A stretch of DNA of 64,000 nt from Amycolatopsis tucumanensis (GCF_021654135.1 NZ_JAKGSD010000007.1:1-64000), one strand, 5' to 3'; shown: positions 1 to 9,438, counted from the first letter of the stretch. Notes: generated by a model from the letters alone, not told the origin. Translations and numbers: made by a program.

Positions 1-254
1 ACAAACCGAGCGACGCAGATGAACAGCCACTCCGCACTCGCCCCGCACCCCGCCGCCCAGCACGCCCAGGCAACGGCCCCGCGCCCAACAAACCGAGCAG
101 CCCTGATGATCGATCTCCTACCGGCCGCCCCGAACCCCGCCGCCCGCCACTCCCGCGCACTGGCCCCGCGCCGAACAGGCCCAGCGACGCTGATGGTCGG
201 TCCCACCACCGCCGCCCCGCACCCGCCCCGCGCCGAACCAACCGGGCAGCCCTG
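1..254. repeat. 87-bp direct repeat array leading into the first symporter gene
   Basis: Units begin at about 1, 88, 175 and 237, each opening with a variant of ACAAACCGAGC and each carrying an ATG at offset 18 (19, 106, 193, 255). Period is 87 bp twice, then 62 bp, so the third unit has lost 25 bp. The last unit's ATG is the start codon of the symporter gene. The reading frame through the units is open from the window edge and ends in a TGA at 253-255 that overlaps that ATG, so this may also be the Pro/Ala-rich tail of an upstream gene cut by the edge. Confidence 0.75.
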
Positions 255-1994
255 ATGGTCGGTCTCTTCGCGGTCGCCCCGGTCGTCCTCGTCACGCTCT
301 TCATCGGGCTGCGCGGGGTCGCCGCCATGCGCACCACCTCCGACTTCCTCGTCGCCTCCCGGCGGGTCACCCCACTGCTCAACTCGGCCGCCGTGTCGGG
401 CGAGTACCTCTCCGCGGCCTCGTTCCTCGGCGTCGCCGGGCTCGTCGTCAAGGACGGGGTCGGCGCGCTCTGGTACCCGGTCGGCTTCACGGCCGGCTAC
501 ATCGCCATGCTCGTCCTCGTCGCCGCGCCCATGCGCCGCTCCGGGGCGCTCACCGTGCCCGACTTCGCCGAGGCCCGGCTCGCCTCGCCGGCGCTGCGCA
601 GGCTCGCCGCCGTCGTCGTGCTGGTCATCGGCGCGCTCTACCTCGTGCCGCAGTTCCGCACGTCCGGCCTGGTGCTGAGCGTGGTCAGCGGCACGCCCTA
701 CTGGGTCGGCGTCGTCCTCGCCGGGGCCGCCGTCGCCACCACGCTCGCGCTCGGCGGCATGCGCGCGGCGACCTACGTGCAGGCCTTCCAGTTCGTGCTG
801 AAGGTCGTCCTGTTCGCCGTCCCCGCGCTGTGGCTGGCGATCACGGCCGGCGCCGCCGCCCGCGACGAGGCCCTGCACCCCGCCGAATTCACCCAGCTGC
901 GCCAGGACACCCGCGTGGTCTTCCGCGTCGACGTCACCCTGGAGGCCGCCCAGCCCATCCAGGCCAGGGAGCCCGACGGCACACCGGTCACCCTCGCCCC
1001 CGGCCCGCACGCCTTCGCCGCGGGCGAGGAACTCGTCTTCCTCGCCGGACAGCCGGTCCCACAGCTGCCAGGCACCGCCCCGCCGGGCGCCCCGGGCTGG
1101 GAACGGCCGCTGCTCAACCTGAACAACGAAGGCCACCCGCTGCTCGGCACGCTCGCCGTGCTGGTCGCGACCGTGCTCGGCACCATGGGCCTGCCGCACG
1201 TCATCATGCGCTTCCACACCAGCCCCGACGGCCGCGCCGCCCGCCGCACCGCCGCCCTCACCGTGGCGCTGCTGTCCGCGTTCTACGTGTTCCCCGGCGT
1301 CTACGGCGTGCTCGGCCGGGTCCTGGTGCCGCACCTGTACCTGTCCGGCGCCACCGACACCGCGGTCGTCGCGCTGCCGATGCAGGTCGACACCGGCTGG
1401 GCGGGCACGTTGTTCACGGGCCTGCTCACCGCGGGCGCCTTCGCCGCGTTCCTTGCCACGTCGCTCGGCCTGCTGCTGGCGGTGTCCGGCGCGATCGCGC
1501 ACGACCTCGCGCCGGGCGGGCTGGCCCGGCTGCGCGGCACCGTCGTCGCCGCCGCGGCCGCGGTCGTGCTGCTCGCGCTGTTCGCCGTGCACCTCGACGC
1601 GGGCGTGCTCGTCACGTGGGGGTTCACGGTCGCGGCGTCCACGTTCTGCCCGCTGCTCGTGCTCGGCATCTGGTGGTCGCGGCTGACCGCGCGCGGCGCG
1701 ATCGCCGGGGTCCTCACCGGACTGCTCGCGACGTCCGGGGCGATCCTCGCGACACTGGCCGGTGCGGACGTGCACGGCGTGCTCGCGATCCTGCTCGCCC
1801 AGCCCGCGCCCTGGTCGGTTCCGCTGGCTTTCGGCACGATGGTGGTGGTGTCCCTGCGCGGGCGGCCGCCTGCCTGGGCGATCACCGCCATGTTGCGGCT
1901 GCACCTGGACGAGAACCCGCCGCGGCAGGCCGCTCCACGCCGCCGTTCGACCGGTTTCCGCGACCGCTTGTCGACCGTTCGTCGCGCCCGCTGA
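255..1994 (+). CDS. Sodium:solute symporter (cation/acetate-like)
   Basis: A 579-residue multi-spanning inner-membrane protein of the sodium:solute symporter family. The segment GEYLSAASFLGVAG near residue 50 and GLPHVIMRFHTSPDG near residue 315 are typical of the acetate/pyruvate-type branch and match the second symporter of this cluster. It differs by an extra soluble stretch of about 85 residues (roughly 205-290) between two membrane segments. The start is the ATG inside the last 87-bp repeat, and no strong ribosome site precedes it. A second symporter and a DUF485 gene follow on the same strand, as is usual for actinobacterial carboxylate-uptake clusters. The substrate (acetate, propionate or pyruvate) cannot be read from sequence. 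Confidence 0.85.
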   Translation: MVGLFAVAPVVLVTLFIGLRGVAAMRTTSDFLVASRRVTPLLNSAAVSGEYLSAASFLGVAGLVVKDGVGALWYPVGFTAGYIAMLVLVAAPMRRSGALTVPDFAEARLASPALRRLAAVVVLVIGALYLVPQFRTSGLVLSVVSGTPYWVGVVLAGAAVATTLALGGMRAATYVQAFQFVLKVVLFAVPALWLAITAGAAARDEALHPAEFTQLRQDTRVVFRVDVTLEAAQPIQAREPDGTPVTLAPGPHAFAAGEELVFLAGQPVPQLPGTAPPGAPGWERPLLNLNNEGHPLLGTLAVLVATVLGTMGLPHVIMRFHTSPDGRAARRTAALTVALLSAFYVFPGVYGVLGRVLVPHLYLSGATDTAVVALPMQVDTGWAGTLFTGLLTAGAFAAFLATSLGLLLAVSGAIAHDLAPGGLARLRGTVVAAAAAVVLLALFAVHLDAGVLVTWGFTVAASTFCPLLVLGIWWSRLTARGAIAGVLTGLLATSGAILATLAGADVHGVLAILLAQPAPWSVPLAFGTMVVVSLRGRPPAWAITAMLRLHLDENPPRQAAPRRRSTGFRDRLSTVRRAR

Positions 1995-2071
1995 CGGTTG
2001 GTCGCCACGCCACGGCGTCGCACGTCGTGACCTCCTAACGTGTCCGCCACCACACGACAAGGAGGTCTCCA

Positions 2072-2407
2072 GTGGCGGCCACCGAGCACGATCTCGGCCA
2101 CGAGGAGTGGACGAAGGTCCACTCCAGCCCCGAATTCGCGCAGCTGCGCCGAAGGCTGCGGGGCTTCGTCTTCCCGATGACCGCGTTGTTCCTGGGCTGG
2201 TACCTGCTCTACGTCCTGCTCGCCGACTACGCGCACGGGTTCATGTCGACCAAGCTGATCGGCAACTTCAACGTCGGACTGCTGCTGGGACTGCTGCAGT
2301 TCGTGTCCACGTTCCTGATCACCGGCCTGTACGTCCGCTTCGCCAACCGGAAGCTGGACCCGATCGCCGACCGCATCCGTGAGGACGTCGAGGGAGGCGC
2401 GCGATGA
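2072..2407 (+). CDS. DUF485 small membrane protein
   Basis: A 111-residue protein with two hydrophobic helices (about 33-52 and 68-88) separated by a short loop, the normal size and layout of the DUF485 family that is encoded beside ActP-type symporters. The GTG start at 2072 is set by a strong AAGGAGG at 2059-2065. Its last codons overlap the ATG of the next symporter by 4 bp, so the two are almost certainly translationally coupled. Family members are thought to assist or accompany the symporter, but the role is not established and nothing here adds to it. Confidence 0.88.
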   Translation: MAATEHDLGHEEWTKVHSSPEFAQLRRRLRGFVFPMTALFLGWYLLYVLLADYAHGFMSTKLIGNFNVGLLLGLLQFVSTFLITGLYVRFANRKLDPIADRIREDVEGGAR

Positions 2408-4002
2408 ACCTCGCCGCGGGAGTCGCGGGCAGCAGCCCCGCGCTCAACATCAGCATCTTCGGCCTGTTCGTGGCCGTCACACTGGTGATCGTGCTGCGCG
2501 CCAGCCGGAACACCAAGACCGCGTCGGACTACTACGCGGCCGGGCGCGCGTTCACCGGGCCGCAGAACGGGGTCGCGATCGCCGGTGACTACCTGTCGGC
2601 CGCGTCGTTCCTCGGCATCGCGGGCGCCATCGCGGTGTACGGCTACGACGGGTTCCTGTACTCCATCGGCTTCCTGGTGGCGTGGCTGGTCGCGCTGCTG
2701 CTGGTCGCGGAACTGCTGCGCAACACCGGCAAGTTCACGATGGGCGACGTGCTGGCGTTCCGGATGCGGCAGCGGCCCGTGCGCGCGGCGGCGGCGACGT
2801 CCACGCTCGCGGTGAGCTTCTTCTACCTGCTGGCGCAGATGGCCGGCGCCGGCGTGCTGGTTTCGTTGCTGCTGGGCGTGTCCAGCGGCGTCGGGCAGTC
2901 GGTGGTCATCGCGGTCGTGGGTGTCGTGATGATCATCTACGTGCTCGTCGGCGGCATGAAGGGCACCACCTGGGTGCAGATCATCAAGGCGGTCCTGCTG
3001 ATCGCGGGCGCCGCGCTGATGACCGTGTGGGTGCTGGGCAAGTACGGGCTCAACCTGTCCGCGCTGCTGCAGGGCGCGGTGGACCGCTCCAGTGAGGCGG
3101 TGCTGAACCCGGGCGCCCGCTACGGCGCGACCGGCACGTCCAAGATCGACTTCCTGTCGCTGGGCCTGGCGCTGGTGCTCGGCACGGCCGGTCTGCCGCA
3201 CGTGCTGATGCGGTTCTACACCGTGCCGACGGCGAAGGAAGCCCGTCGTTCCGTCGTGTGGGCGATCGCGCTGATCGGCCTGTTCTACCTGTTCACGCTG
3301 GTGCTCGGCTACGGCGCGAACGCGCTCGTCGGCGCGGACGTGATCCGCAAGGCGCCGGGTTCGGAGAACGCGGCGGCGCCGCTGCTGGCGCTGGAACTGG
3401 GCGGGCCGGTGCTGCTCGGGTTCATCGCCGCGGTCGCCTTCGCGACGATCCTCGCCGTGGTGGCCGGGCTGACGATCACCGCGTCGGCGTCGTTCGCGCA
3501 CGACATCTACGCGAACGTGATCAAGAAGGGCAAAGTGGACGACCCCAACGGCGAGGTGCGGGTCGCCCGGATCACCGCCGTGGTGATCGGCGCGGTCGCG
3601 ATCGTCGGCGGCATCCTGGCGAAGAACCAGAACGTCGCGTTCCTGGTGGCGCTGGCGTTCGCGGTGGCGGCGTCGGCGAACCTGCCGACGATCCTGTACT
3701 CGCTGTTCTGGAAGCGGTTCAACACCTCGGGTGCGCTGTGGAGCATCTACGGCGGCCTGGCGATCACGATCACGCTGATCGTGTTCTCGCCCGCCGTGTC
3801 CGGGACGTCGAAGTCGATGCTGCCGAACGCGAACTTCGACTGGTTCCCGCTGCAGAACCCGGGCCTGGTGTCCATTCCGGCGTCGTTCCTGCTCGGCATC
3901 GTCGGCACGTTGCTGTCGAAGGAGCACGACGAGCGCAAGCACGCGGAGATGGAGGTCCGCTCGCTGACCGGCGCCGGCGCCGAGAAGGCGACGGCGCACT
4001 AG
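2404..4002 (+). CDS. actP: Cation/acetate symporter, ActP type
   Basis: A 532-residue sodium:solute symporter with about 13 predicted membrane helices. GDYLSAASFLGIAGAIAVYG near residue 60 and GLPHVLMRFYTVPTAKEARR near residue 265 are characteristic of ActP, which takes up acetate and related short carboxylates at the plasma membrane. The start ATG overlaps the DUF485 stop. The gene is followed by a perfect 13-bp hairpin, so the three-gene unit seems to end here. It is of family length and complete. The specific substrate is inferred from family only. Confidence 0.88.
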   Translation: MNLAAGVAGSSPALNISIFGLFVAVTLVIVLRASRNTKTASDYYAAGRAFTGPQNGVAIAGDYLSAASFLGIAGAIAVYGYDGFLYSIGFLVAWLVALLLVAELLRNTGKFTMGDVLAFRMRQRPVRAAAATSTLAVSFFYLLAQMAGAGVLVSLLLGVSSGVGQSVVIAVVGVVMIIYVLVGGMKGTTWVQIIKAVLLIAGAALMTVWVLGKYGLNLSALLQGAVDRSSEAVLNPGARYGATGTSKIDFLSLGLALVLGTAGLPHVLMRFYTVPTAKEARRSVVWAIALIGLFYLFTLVLGYGANALVGADVIRKAPGSENAAAPLLALELGGPVLLGFIAAVAFATILAVVAGLTITASASFAHDIYANVIKKGKVDDPNGEVRVARITAVVIGAVAIVGGILAKNQNVAFLVALAFAVAASANLPTILYSLFWKRFNTSGALWSIYGGLAITITLIVFSPAVSGTSKSMLPNANFDWFPLQNPGLVSIPASFLLGIVGTLLSKEHDERKHAEMEVRSLTGAGAEKATAH

Positions 4003-4020
4003 CCGCCCCGCCTTCTCCCC

Positions 4021-4054
4021 GAGCCCCGGCGCCGCTGCCCTGGCGCCGGGGCTC
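4021..4054 (+). terminator. Hairpin terminator after actP
   Basis: A perfect inverted repeat of GAGCCCCGGCGCC (4021-4033) and its complement (4042-4054) around an 8-nt loop lies 18 bp after the actP stop. There is no T-run, as is common in high-GC actinobacteria. Confidence 0.8.
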
Positions 4055-4315
4055 GCTCATGCCGGGGGTGCCGTCCACGGCAAGTGCCACACGGTGGCCA
4101 CGCGCGATCCCTCCCCGCGCCTCAACCCGCACCGACGCGCCGCCCCATCCAGCGGCGCCCCGCCAAGCCCGAGCACCATCGCCGCGCTGGCAGGCCACAC
4201 CCAAGCCGAAACGCCGTCGCACCCGGCAAGTGCCATTCGGCGGAGCCGCGCCGCTGCCCCGGCGCCGGGGCTCGCTCACGCCGACGCGCCGCCCACGGCA
4301 AGTGCCACACGGCGG
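4032..4315. repeat. Intergenic direct repeat with GGCAAGTGCC motifs
   Basis: About 65 bp at 4032-4097 recur almost unchanged at 4251-4315, including part of the actP terminator hairpin and the element GGCAAGTGCC, which also appears alone at 4225-4234. The near-palindrome GGCA-AG-TGCC followed by CACACGGNGG looks like a dispersed intergenic repeat family. No convincing gene exists between 4003 and 4483; the open frames there are compositional. Confidence 0.6.
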
Positions 4316-4483
4316 TCCGGCCCCAGGCGGGCCGGGCCTGGTTGCAATCCCCCTGCGCTCCTCAACGTCGCACCCGCATGCCGCCCCTCCGGGGGCGTTC
4401 CACCACCGCTGCCAGACGTCGTGGCCCCCTTACGCCGGGCGAGCCATTCCGCCCGGAACGCCATCCCGGATGCCGGGCCACCT

Positions 4484-5431
4484 TCACGTCGAAGCGCCGT
4501 CCACCAACGCCATTCCCAGCGGGGTCAGTGAATGACGCACCGTGTTGCGGTTGCGGTGGCTCGCGATCAGGCCGGCCGCCCGCAGCACCGACATGTGCTT
4601 GCTCGCCGCGGACGGGGTCACTCCCAGGCGCGCCGCGAGGTCCGAGGTGCTGCACCCGGCCGCCGCCAGGACCATCGCCGCCGCGCGGGTCGGGCCCAGC
4701 AGCGCCGCCAGGGCGCGCGGGGTGGCGTGCGGGGCACGGCGGACGCGCGGGTCTTCGGCCGCCGCGGGGTATCCCAGGCGCACGGGGCCCGTCGAGCCGG
4801 GCACGATCCACGGCTGCACCGTGAAGTAGGTGGGCACCAGCAGCACCCCGGCCGTCCGCCGCGGCGTGCCGGGGCTCGCCACGCCCGTCACCAGGTACGG
4901 CGGCTCCCACCGCAGCACCGGGCGCAGCGTGGCCAGCAGACCGTCCACCCCGCCGTCGGCCAGCGCCTGGATCCGCGCCTGCCGGTCCACTTCGACCCGC
5001 GCCCGCACGGTGTCCCAGTGCGGCGCCAGCGCGACCATGAAGTACTCCCGCAACGCCTGCACCAGCCGAGACAGCGCGGCGTCCGAACCGGACCGCAAGG
5101 CCGCGGCCCACGGCGGCAGTCCACGCGGCTCCGGCAGCGCCGCCAGCGCGGCCCGCACCCGGTCCGGCGGCGTGCCCAGCACCGCCGCGAGCCCGGACGC
5201 CAGGTCACCGCCCGCGGGCAGCAGGAACTCCGGCACCTCCCCCGAGGTGTACAGCCACCGCAGCACCGGGAACGACTCCGGCAGCCGGCCCTGGACCCGG
5301 CGTCGCCACCAGCCGAACGCCACCTCCTCGTCCCGCAGCAGCCGCACGCTGCTCGCCAGCTCCCAGCACGGATCGGCGGCGTTGCACAGCCCCACGCGGG
5401 TCAGGTCGCGCGATTTCAGCTCCAGGCGCAC
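4484..5431 (-). CDS. ArsR-like winged-helix transcriptional regulator
   Basis: A 315-residue protein whose last 70 residues (around ALLGPTRAAAMVLAAAGCST and ARLGVTPSAASKHMSVLRAA) form a clear ArsR-type winged helix, with the recognition helix in PSAASKHMSVLR. The long N-terminal part has no ligand motif that I can name and resembles the domain found in front of HTH in many actinobacterial ArsR-like regulators. The GTG at 5431 is preferred to far-upstream starts because GAGAGGA lies just before it and the extra upstream frame is antisense to the lectin promoter. It is divergent from the lectin gene, sharing a 190-bp control region, which makes the lectin a possible target. Confidence 0.75.
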   Translation of the reverse strand: MRLELKSRDLTRVGLCNAADPCWELASSVRLLRDEEVAFGWWRRRVQGRLPESFPVLRWLYTSGEVPEFLLPAGGDLASGLAAVLGTPPDRVRAALAALPEPRGLPPWAAALRSGSDAALSRLVQALREYFMVALAPHWDTVRARVEVDRQARIQALADGGVDGLLATLRPVLRWEPPYLVTGVASPGTPRRTAGVLLVPTYFTVQPWIVPGSTGPVRLGYPAAAEDPRVRRAPHATPRALAALLGPTRAAAMVLAAAGCSTSDLAARLGVTPSAASKHMSVLRAAGLIASHRNRNTVRHSLTPLGMALVDGAST

Positions 5432-5621
5432 CGGCGATCCTCTCCGCGAAAAACTGTGGCCGCACTGGAGAGATCGTTCGCGATACCGGTCCGTTACACC
5501 GTTGAACAGCGTTGTTGAGCGTCCGGGAAATGTGGTCGACTCCGGAGCGCCCCCGCGGCGAAGATCCAGACTCCGGGGTGCGGCCGGAGGATTCCGCGCC
5601 CCGTCACGGAATGGGGAACCC

Positions 5622-6236
5622 ATGAGAAGACTGAAGCGGCCGTTCGCGGCCGCGGCACTGCTGGCCGGCCTGCTCTCGCTGTTCGTGGCGCCGAGCGCGG
5701 GCGCGGCGCAGCAGGCCGGCGAGCCGGTCACGTCGCTGGACGGGCTGGTGCTGCGCCCGGCGCACCCGAACCAGGTCAAGGGCGGCGTCAACACGATGGC
5801 CGAGGAGCAGGCCTACCTGCTCGGCCCGGCCTCGGACCCGGGCCGCTGCCTGGACGCCGACCTCAACACCATCAACCGCAACGGCACCAAGGTGCAGCTG
5901 TGGGCGTGTGACGAGTACGCGGCTCAGCAGGCCTGGTACATCCGGCAGATCCCGGAGGGCTACTACCGGTTCCAGAACGCGTACAGCGGCCGCTACCTCG
6001 ACGCCGACCTGAACACGATCAACCGCAACGGCACCGTCGTGCAGCTGTGGGACTACGTGGCCGGCGCGAAGAACCAGTGGTTCGCAGTCAACGAGATCCC
6101 CGAGGGCTACCTGCGGCTGCAGAACGTGCAGAGCGGCCGGTACCTCGACGCGGACCTGAACACCAGCTACCGCAACGGCACGGTCGTGCAGCTGTGGCAG
6201 TACGTGGCGGGCGCGCAGAACCAGTGGTGGTTCTGA
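5622..6236 (+). CDS. Secreted ricin-type beta-trefoil lectin
   Basis: A 204-residue protein with a Sec signal peptide (MRRLKRPFAAAALLAGLLSL, cleavage probably after GAAQ or SAGA) and no catalytic domain. Three repeats begin G-R-C/Y-L-D-A-D-L-N-T at about residues 77, 125 and 171 and end in the Q-x-W type motifs QQAW, NQW and NQW, the signature of a ricin B-type trefoil with three subdomains. Family members bind sugars outside the cell. The ATG at 5622 immediately precedes the signal peptide, with a weak GGGGAAC ribosome site. It stands alone, divergent from the ArsR-like regulator, and ends at a strong hairpin. Confidence 0.85.
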   Translation: MRRLKRPFAAAALLAGLLSLFVAPSAGAAQQAGEPVTSLDGLVLRPAHPNQVKGGVNTMAEEQAYLLGPASDPGRCLDADLNTINRNGTKVQLWACDEYAAQQAWYIRQIPEGYYRFQNAYSGRYLDADLNTINRNGTVVQLWDYVAGAKNQWFAVNEIPEGYLRLQNVQSGRYLDADLNTSYRNGTVVQLWQYVAGAQNQWWF

Positions 6237-6245
6237 CGCTCCCGT

Positions 6246-6280
6246 GAACGCCGGGCGCCGGTTGCCGGCGCCCGGCGTTC
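6246..6280. terminator. Bidirectional hairpin terminator
   Basis: A perfect 16-bp stem, GAACGCCGGGCGCCGG at 6246-6261 with its complement at 6265-6280 and a 3-nt loop, lies between the convergent stops of the lectin gene and the molybdenum-enzyme operon. Confidence 0.88.
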
Positions 6281-6286
6281 GTCCGG

Positions 6287-8449
6287 TCAGAGCAGTTTGT
6301 CCAGCGTGATCGGCAGGTCGCGCACCCGCTTACCCGTCGCGTGGAACACCGCGTTCGCCACCGCCGCCGCCACTCCCGTGATACCCACCTCCCCGGCGCC
6401 GACGATGCCCAGCGGCGTCGTGGGGTCCGGGTCGTCCAGTGTGGACACTTCGATGCGTGGCACGTCGGCGTGCACGGGCACGTGGTACTCGGCCAGGCTG
6501 GGGTTCATGATCCGCCCGGTGCGCGGGTCCACCAGGGTCTCCTCGGACAGGGCCATGCCGATGCCCATCACGATCCCGCCGCGCAGCTGGCTCGCCGCGG
6601 TCTTCGCGTTGACCACCGTGCCGATGTCGAACACCCCGAGCCACCGCGAGATCCGCACCTCGCCGGTGTCCGGGTCGACGCGCACCTCGCAGAACTGCGC
6701 CCCGGTCGCGGCCCGCACCCGCCGCCGGTCGCGCAGGAACCGGCCGATGAGCCGGGCTTGCCCGGCGAGGCGGCCGAACCGGCTGTCCGACCCGACCGAC
6801 ACCTCCATGTGCGGCACTCCCGCCCGCCGCACGGCCGCCACCAAGTCCCCGGCCCCCTTCGGCAGCCGCCGCTTCAGCTTCTCGGCCGCTTCGAGCACGC
6901 TGGCCGCCACGCTCGCGGTCTGCGTCGAACCGCCCGCGGTGGGCGCCACCGGCAGCGCCGAGTCGCCGTACTCGACGCGCACCGCGTCGACCGGCACGCC
7001 GAGCGCGTCCGCGGTGATCTGCGCCTGGGCCGTCGCCGCACCCATGCCCATCTCCTGGAAGCCGCAGCGCAGGAGGACCGTACCGTCGGCCGACAGCCGC
7101 AGCGTCACGTTGGCGGTGAACAGCCACGCCGGGTGGTAGGCCGTGGCGACCCCCATCCCGACCAGCCACCGGCCGTCGCGCGTCGCGCCGGGCTCCGGCG
7201 CCCGGTCCCGCCAGCCGAACCGCGACGCGCCGGCTTCGTAGACCTCCCGCAGCCTGCGGTGGGTGAACTCCTTGCCGTCCAAGGGGTTGCGCTCGGGCTC
7301 GTTGCGCATCCGCAGCTCGATCGGGTCCATGCCGAGCTCGGCGGCCAGCTCGTCGACCGCCGACTCGACCGCGAACGTGCCGATCGACTCGCCGGGCGCG
7401 CGCATCGACGTGTTCGGCACCAGGTCCAGCTCGACCGTGCTCGCCTGGATGAGGATGTGGTCCGCACCGTAGAGGTGCCGCGACTGCGAGGTGACCTGCT
7501 CGGGCGCGCCGCCGACGCGGCCGGTGCGGGTCACGCTGGTGTGGATCAGCGCGGTCAGCGAGCCGTCGCGGTCCGCGCCGAGCGCGACGCGCTGGATCGA
7601 CGGCGTCCGGCCGCCGACCGTGCGGTACACGTCCTCGCGGGTCAGCACGAGGCGCACCGGCCGTCCGGTCGCGCGGGCGGCCAGCGCGGCGAGGACCGTG
7701 CCCGGCCAGACCATGGCCTTGCCGCCGAAACCGCCGCCGACGAACGGCGCGATCACCCGCACGTCGGCGACGGGCACGCCGAAGCGGACGGCGAGGTGGT
7801 TGCGGCACCAGTCGATGGACTGGGTCGATTCGTGCACGGTGAGGCGGTCGCCGTCCCACTCCGCGATGGTGGCGTGCGGTTCGATCGCGTTGTGCTGGTG
7901 CGGCGGCGTGGTGTACCGGTGGTCCACGGTCACCGGCGCCTCGCCGAACGCCTTCTCCGCGTCGCCCTTCTTCGCCTCGCCCGGGGAGACCGGGCTGTAC
8001 GGCTGCTTCTTCGCGTGCGGCGCCATCGACTCGAAGTCCACAGTGGAGGGCAGCAGGGCGTACTCCACGCGCACGAGCGCCGCCGCTTCCTTCGCCGCGG
8101 CCGAGGTTTCCGCCACCACCACGGCGACCGGCTGCCCGTCGAAGTGGACCTCGTCGTCCTGCAGGTAGTTCACCGAGGTGCCGGACACCAGCGTGCTGAG
8201 GTTGAGCGGGTTCACCTTGGGCGCCGGCTTGAGCGGGGGCGCGTTGTGGTGGGTCAGCACGGTGATCACGCCGGGCACCGCGCTCGCCGCCGTGGTGTCG
8301 AGGCGGGTGACGCGGCCGCGGCTGATCGTGGCGTGCACCAGCGCGGCGTGCGTGAGGCCGGGGCGGAGGTGCTCGGCCGCGAACCGCGCCGCGCCGGTCG
8401 TCTTGGCCGGGCCGTCGCGGCGGTCCAGCGGGGCGCCGATGACGCTCAT
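6287..8449 (-). CDS. Molybdopterin-binding subunit of PaoABC/YagR-like aldehyde (xanthine) oxidoreductase
   Basis: A 720-residue catalytic subunit of the xanthine dehydrogenase family. The glycine-rich FVGGGFGGK (about 245-253) and RAPGESIGTF (about 355-364) contact the molybdenum cofactor, and the conserved glutamate is in GAGEVGITG near residue 685. The layout with separate FAD and 2Fe-2S subunits and the overall sequence resemble E. coli PaoC/YagR, which oxidises aromatic aldehydes; the substrate here is not deducible. The ATG at 8449 overlaps the stop of the FAD subunit by 4 bp. It is last in a three-gene operon, ending at a bidirectional terminator. Confidence 0.88.
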   Translation of the reverse strand: MSVIGAPLDRRDGPAKTTGAARFAAEHLRPGLTHAALVHATISRGRVTRLDTTAASAVPGVITVLTHHNAPPLKPAPKVNPLNLSTLVSGTSVNYLQDDEVHFDGQPVAVVVAETSAAAKEAAALVRVEYALLPSTVDFESMAPHAKKQPYSPVSPGEAKKGDAEKAFGEAPVTVDHRYTTPPHQHNAIEPHATIAEWDGDRLTVHESTQSIDWCRNHLAVRFGVPVADVRVIAPFVGGGFGGKAMVWPGTVLAALAARATGRPVRLVLTREDVYRTVGGRTPSIQRVALGADRDGSLTALIHTSVTRTGRVGGAPEQVTSQSRHLYGADHILIQASTVELDLVPNTSMRAPGESIGTFAVESAVDELAAELGMDPIELRMRNEPERNPLDGKEFTHRRLREVYEAGASRFGWRDRAPEPGATRDGRWLVGMGVATAYHPAWLFTANVTLRLSADGTVLLRCGFQEMGMGAATAQAQITADALGVPVDAVRVEYGDSALPVAPTAGGSTQTASVAASVLEAAEKLKRRLPKGAGDLVAAVRRAGVPHMEVSVGSDSRFGRLAGQARLIGRFLRDRRRVRAATGAQFCEVRVDPDTGEVRISRWLGVFDIGTVVNAKTAASQLRGGIVMGIGMALSEETLVDPRTGRIMNPSLAEYHVPVHADVPRIEVSTLDDPDPTTPLGIVGAGEVGITGVAAAVANAVFHATGKRVRDLPITLDKLL

Positions 8450-9438
8450 GCCGCACCTCCCCCGGTGGCCAGCTGACGCAGGGTCGCCACGGTCGTGCGG
8501 ACGGCCAGGCCGACCTTGAACGCGTTGGCTTCCCGGGTGATCGCGGACGCGAGTTCGGCTTCGGCGGCGCGGCGGAAGGTGTCATCGGTGGCAGGCGCGC
8601 CGACCAGGAGCCGCTCGGCCTCGACCGCGCGCCACGGCTTCGTCGCGACACCGCCGAGCGCCACGCGTGCCTCGGCGATCTCCCCGTCCTCGACGCGCAG
8701 CGCGGCGGCGACCGAGACCAGCGCGAACGCGTACGACGCGCGGTCGCGCACCTTGCGGTACCGGGAGTTCGCGGCCACCGGCACCGGCGGCAGCTCGACC
8801 GCGGTGATCAGCTCGTCGGGCGCCAGCGCCGTTTCGACGTGCGGGGTGTCGCCGGGTGCGCGGTGGAAGTCGGCGATGGGGATCCGCCGGGTGCCGCGGG
8901 TGCTCTCGACCTCGACGACGGCGTCGAGCATCGCCAGCGCGACGGCCATGTCGGAGGGGTGGGTGGCGATGCAGTGGTCGCTCACGCCGAGAACGGCCGT
9001 GGAGCGGGCGAACCCGTCGAGGGCGCCGCAGCCGCTGCCGGGCGTGCGCTTGTTGCACGGCGCGGCGTCGTCGTAGAAGTAGAGGCAGCGGGTGCGCTGC
9101 ATCAGGTTGCCGCCGACGGTCGCCATGTTGCGCAGCTGGGCCGAGGCGCCGTGCAGGATCGCGTGCGCCAGCACCGGGTACCTGGCGCGGATGACCGGGT
9201 GGGCGGCGAGGCGGCTGTTGCGCACGAGGGCGCCGATGCGGACGCCGCCGCCGGGCAGCTCCTCGACGGCGGTCAGCGGCAGGCGACTGACGTCGACCAC
9301 GGTGGCCGGCTGTTCGATGCCCTCGCGCATCAGGTCGACGAGGTTCGTGCCGCCGCCGAGGAACTTGGCGTCGCCGTCCGCGACGGCCGCGAGCGCGGCG
9401 GGCACGTCCGGGGCGCTGACGTAGGTGAACGATCTCAT
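8446..9438 (-). CDS. FAD-binding subunit, PaoB/YagS-like
   Basis: A 330-residue CO-dehydrogenase-flavoprotein-type subunit that passes electrons from the molybdenum site to FAD. AKFLGGGTNLVDLM (about 25-38) and ATVGGNLMQRTRC (about 108-120) are the FAD-binding signatures. The insert RCLYFYDDAAPCNKRTPGSGC holds cysteines in the pattern seen in PaoB-type subunits, which carry an additional 4Fe-4S cluster. The ATG at 9438 overlaps the stop of the iron-sulfur subunit, and its own stop overlaps the catalytic subunit start, so all three are co-translated. Confidence 0.88.
   Translation of the reverse strand: MRSFTYVSAPDVPAALAAVADGDAKFLGGGTNLVDLMREGIEQPATVVDVSRLPLTAVEELPGGGVRIGALVRNSRLAAHPVIRARYPVLAHAILHGASAQLRNMATVGGNLMQRTRCLYFYDDAAPCNKRTPGSGCGALDGFARSTAVLGVSDHCIATHPSDMAVALAMLDAVVEVESTRGTRRIPIADFHRAPGDTPHVETALAPDELITAVELPPVPVAANSRYRKVRDRASYAFALVSVAAALRVEDGEIAEARVALGGVATKPWRAVEAERLLVGAPATDDTFRRAAEAELASAITREANAFKVGLAVRTTVATLRQLATGGGAA

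Noticed and set aside
2227..3999. A 590-codon minus-strand open frame across actP
   Set aside because: Shadow of the symporter gene with Arg/Gln/Asp-rich non-protein-like sequence.
4484..5794. Long 436-residue version of the ArsR-like regulator
   Set aside because: The first 121 residues are antisense to the lectin leader and gene start; the GTG at 5431 has its own ribosome site.
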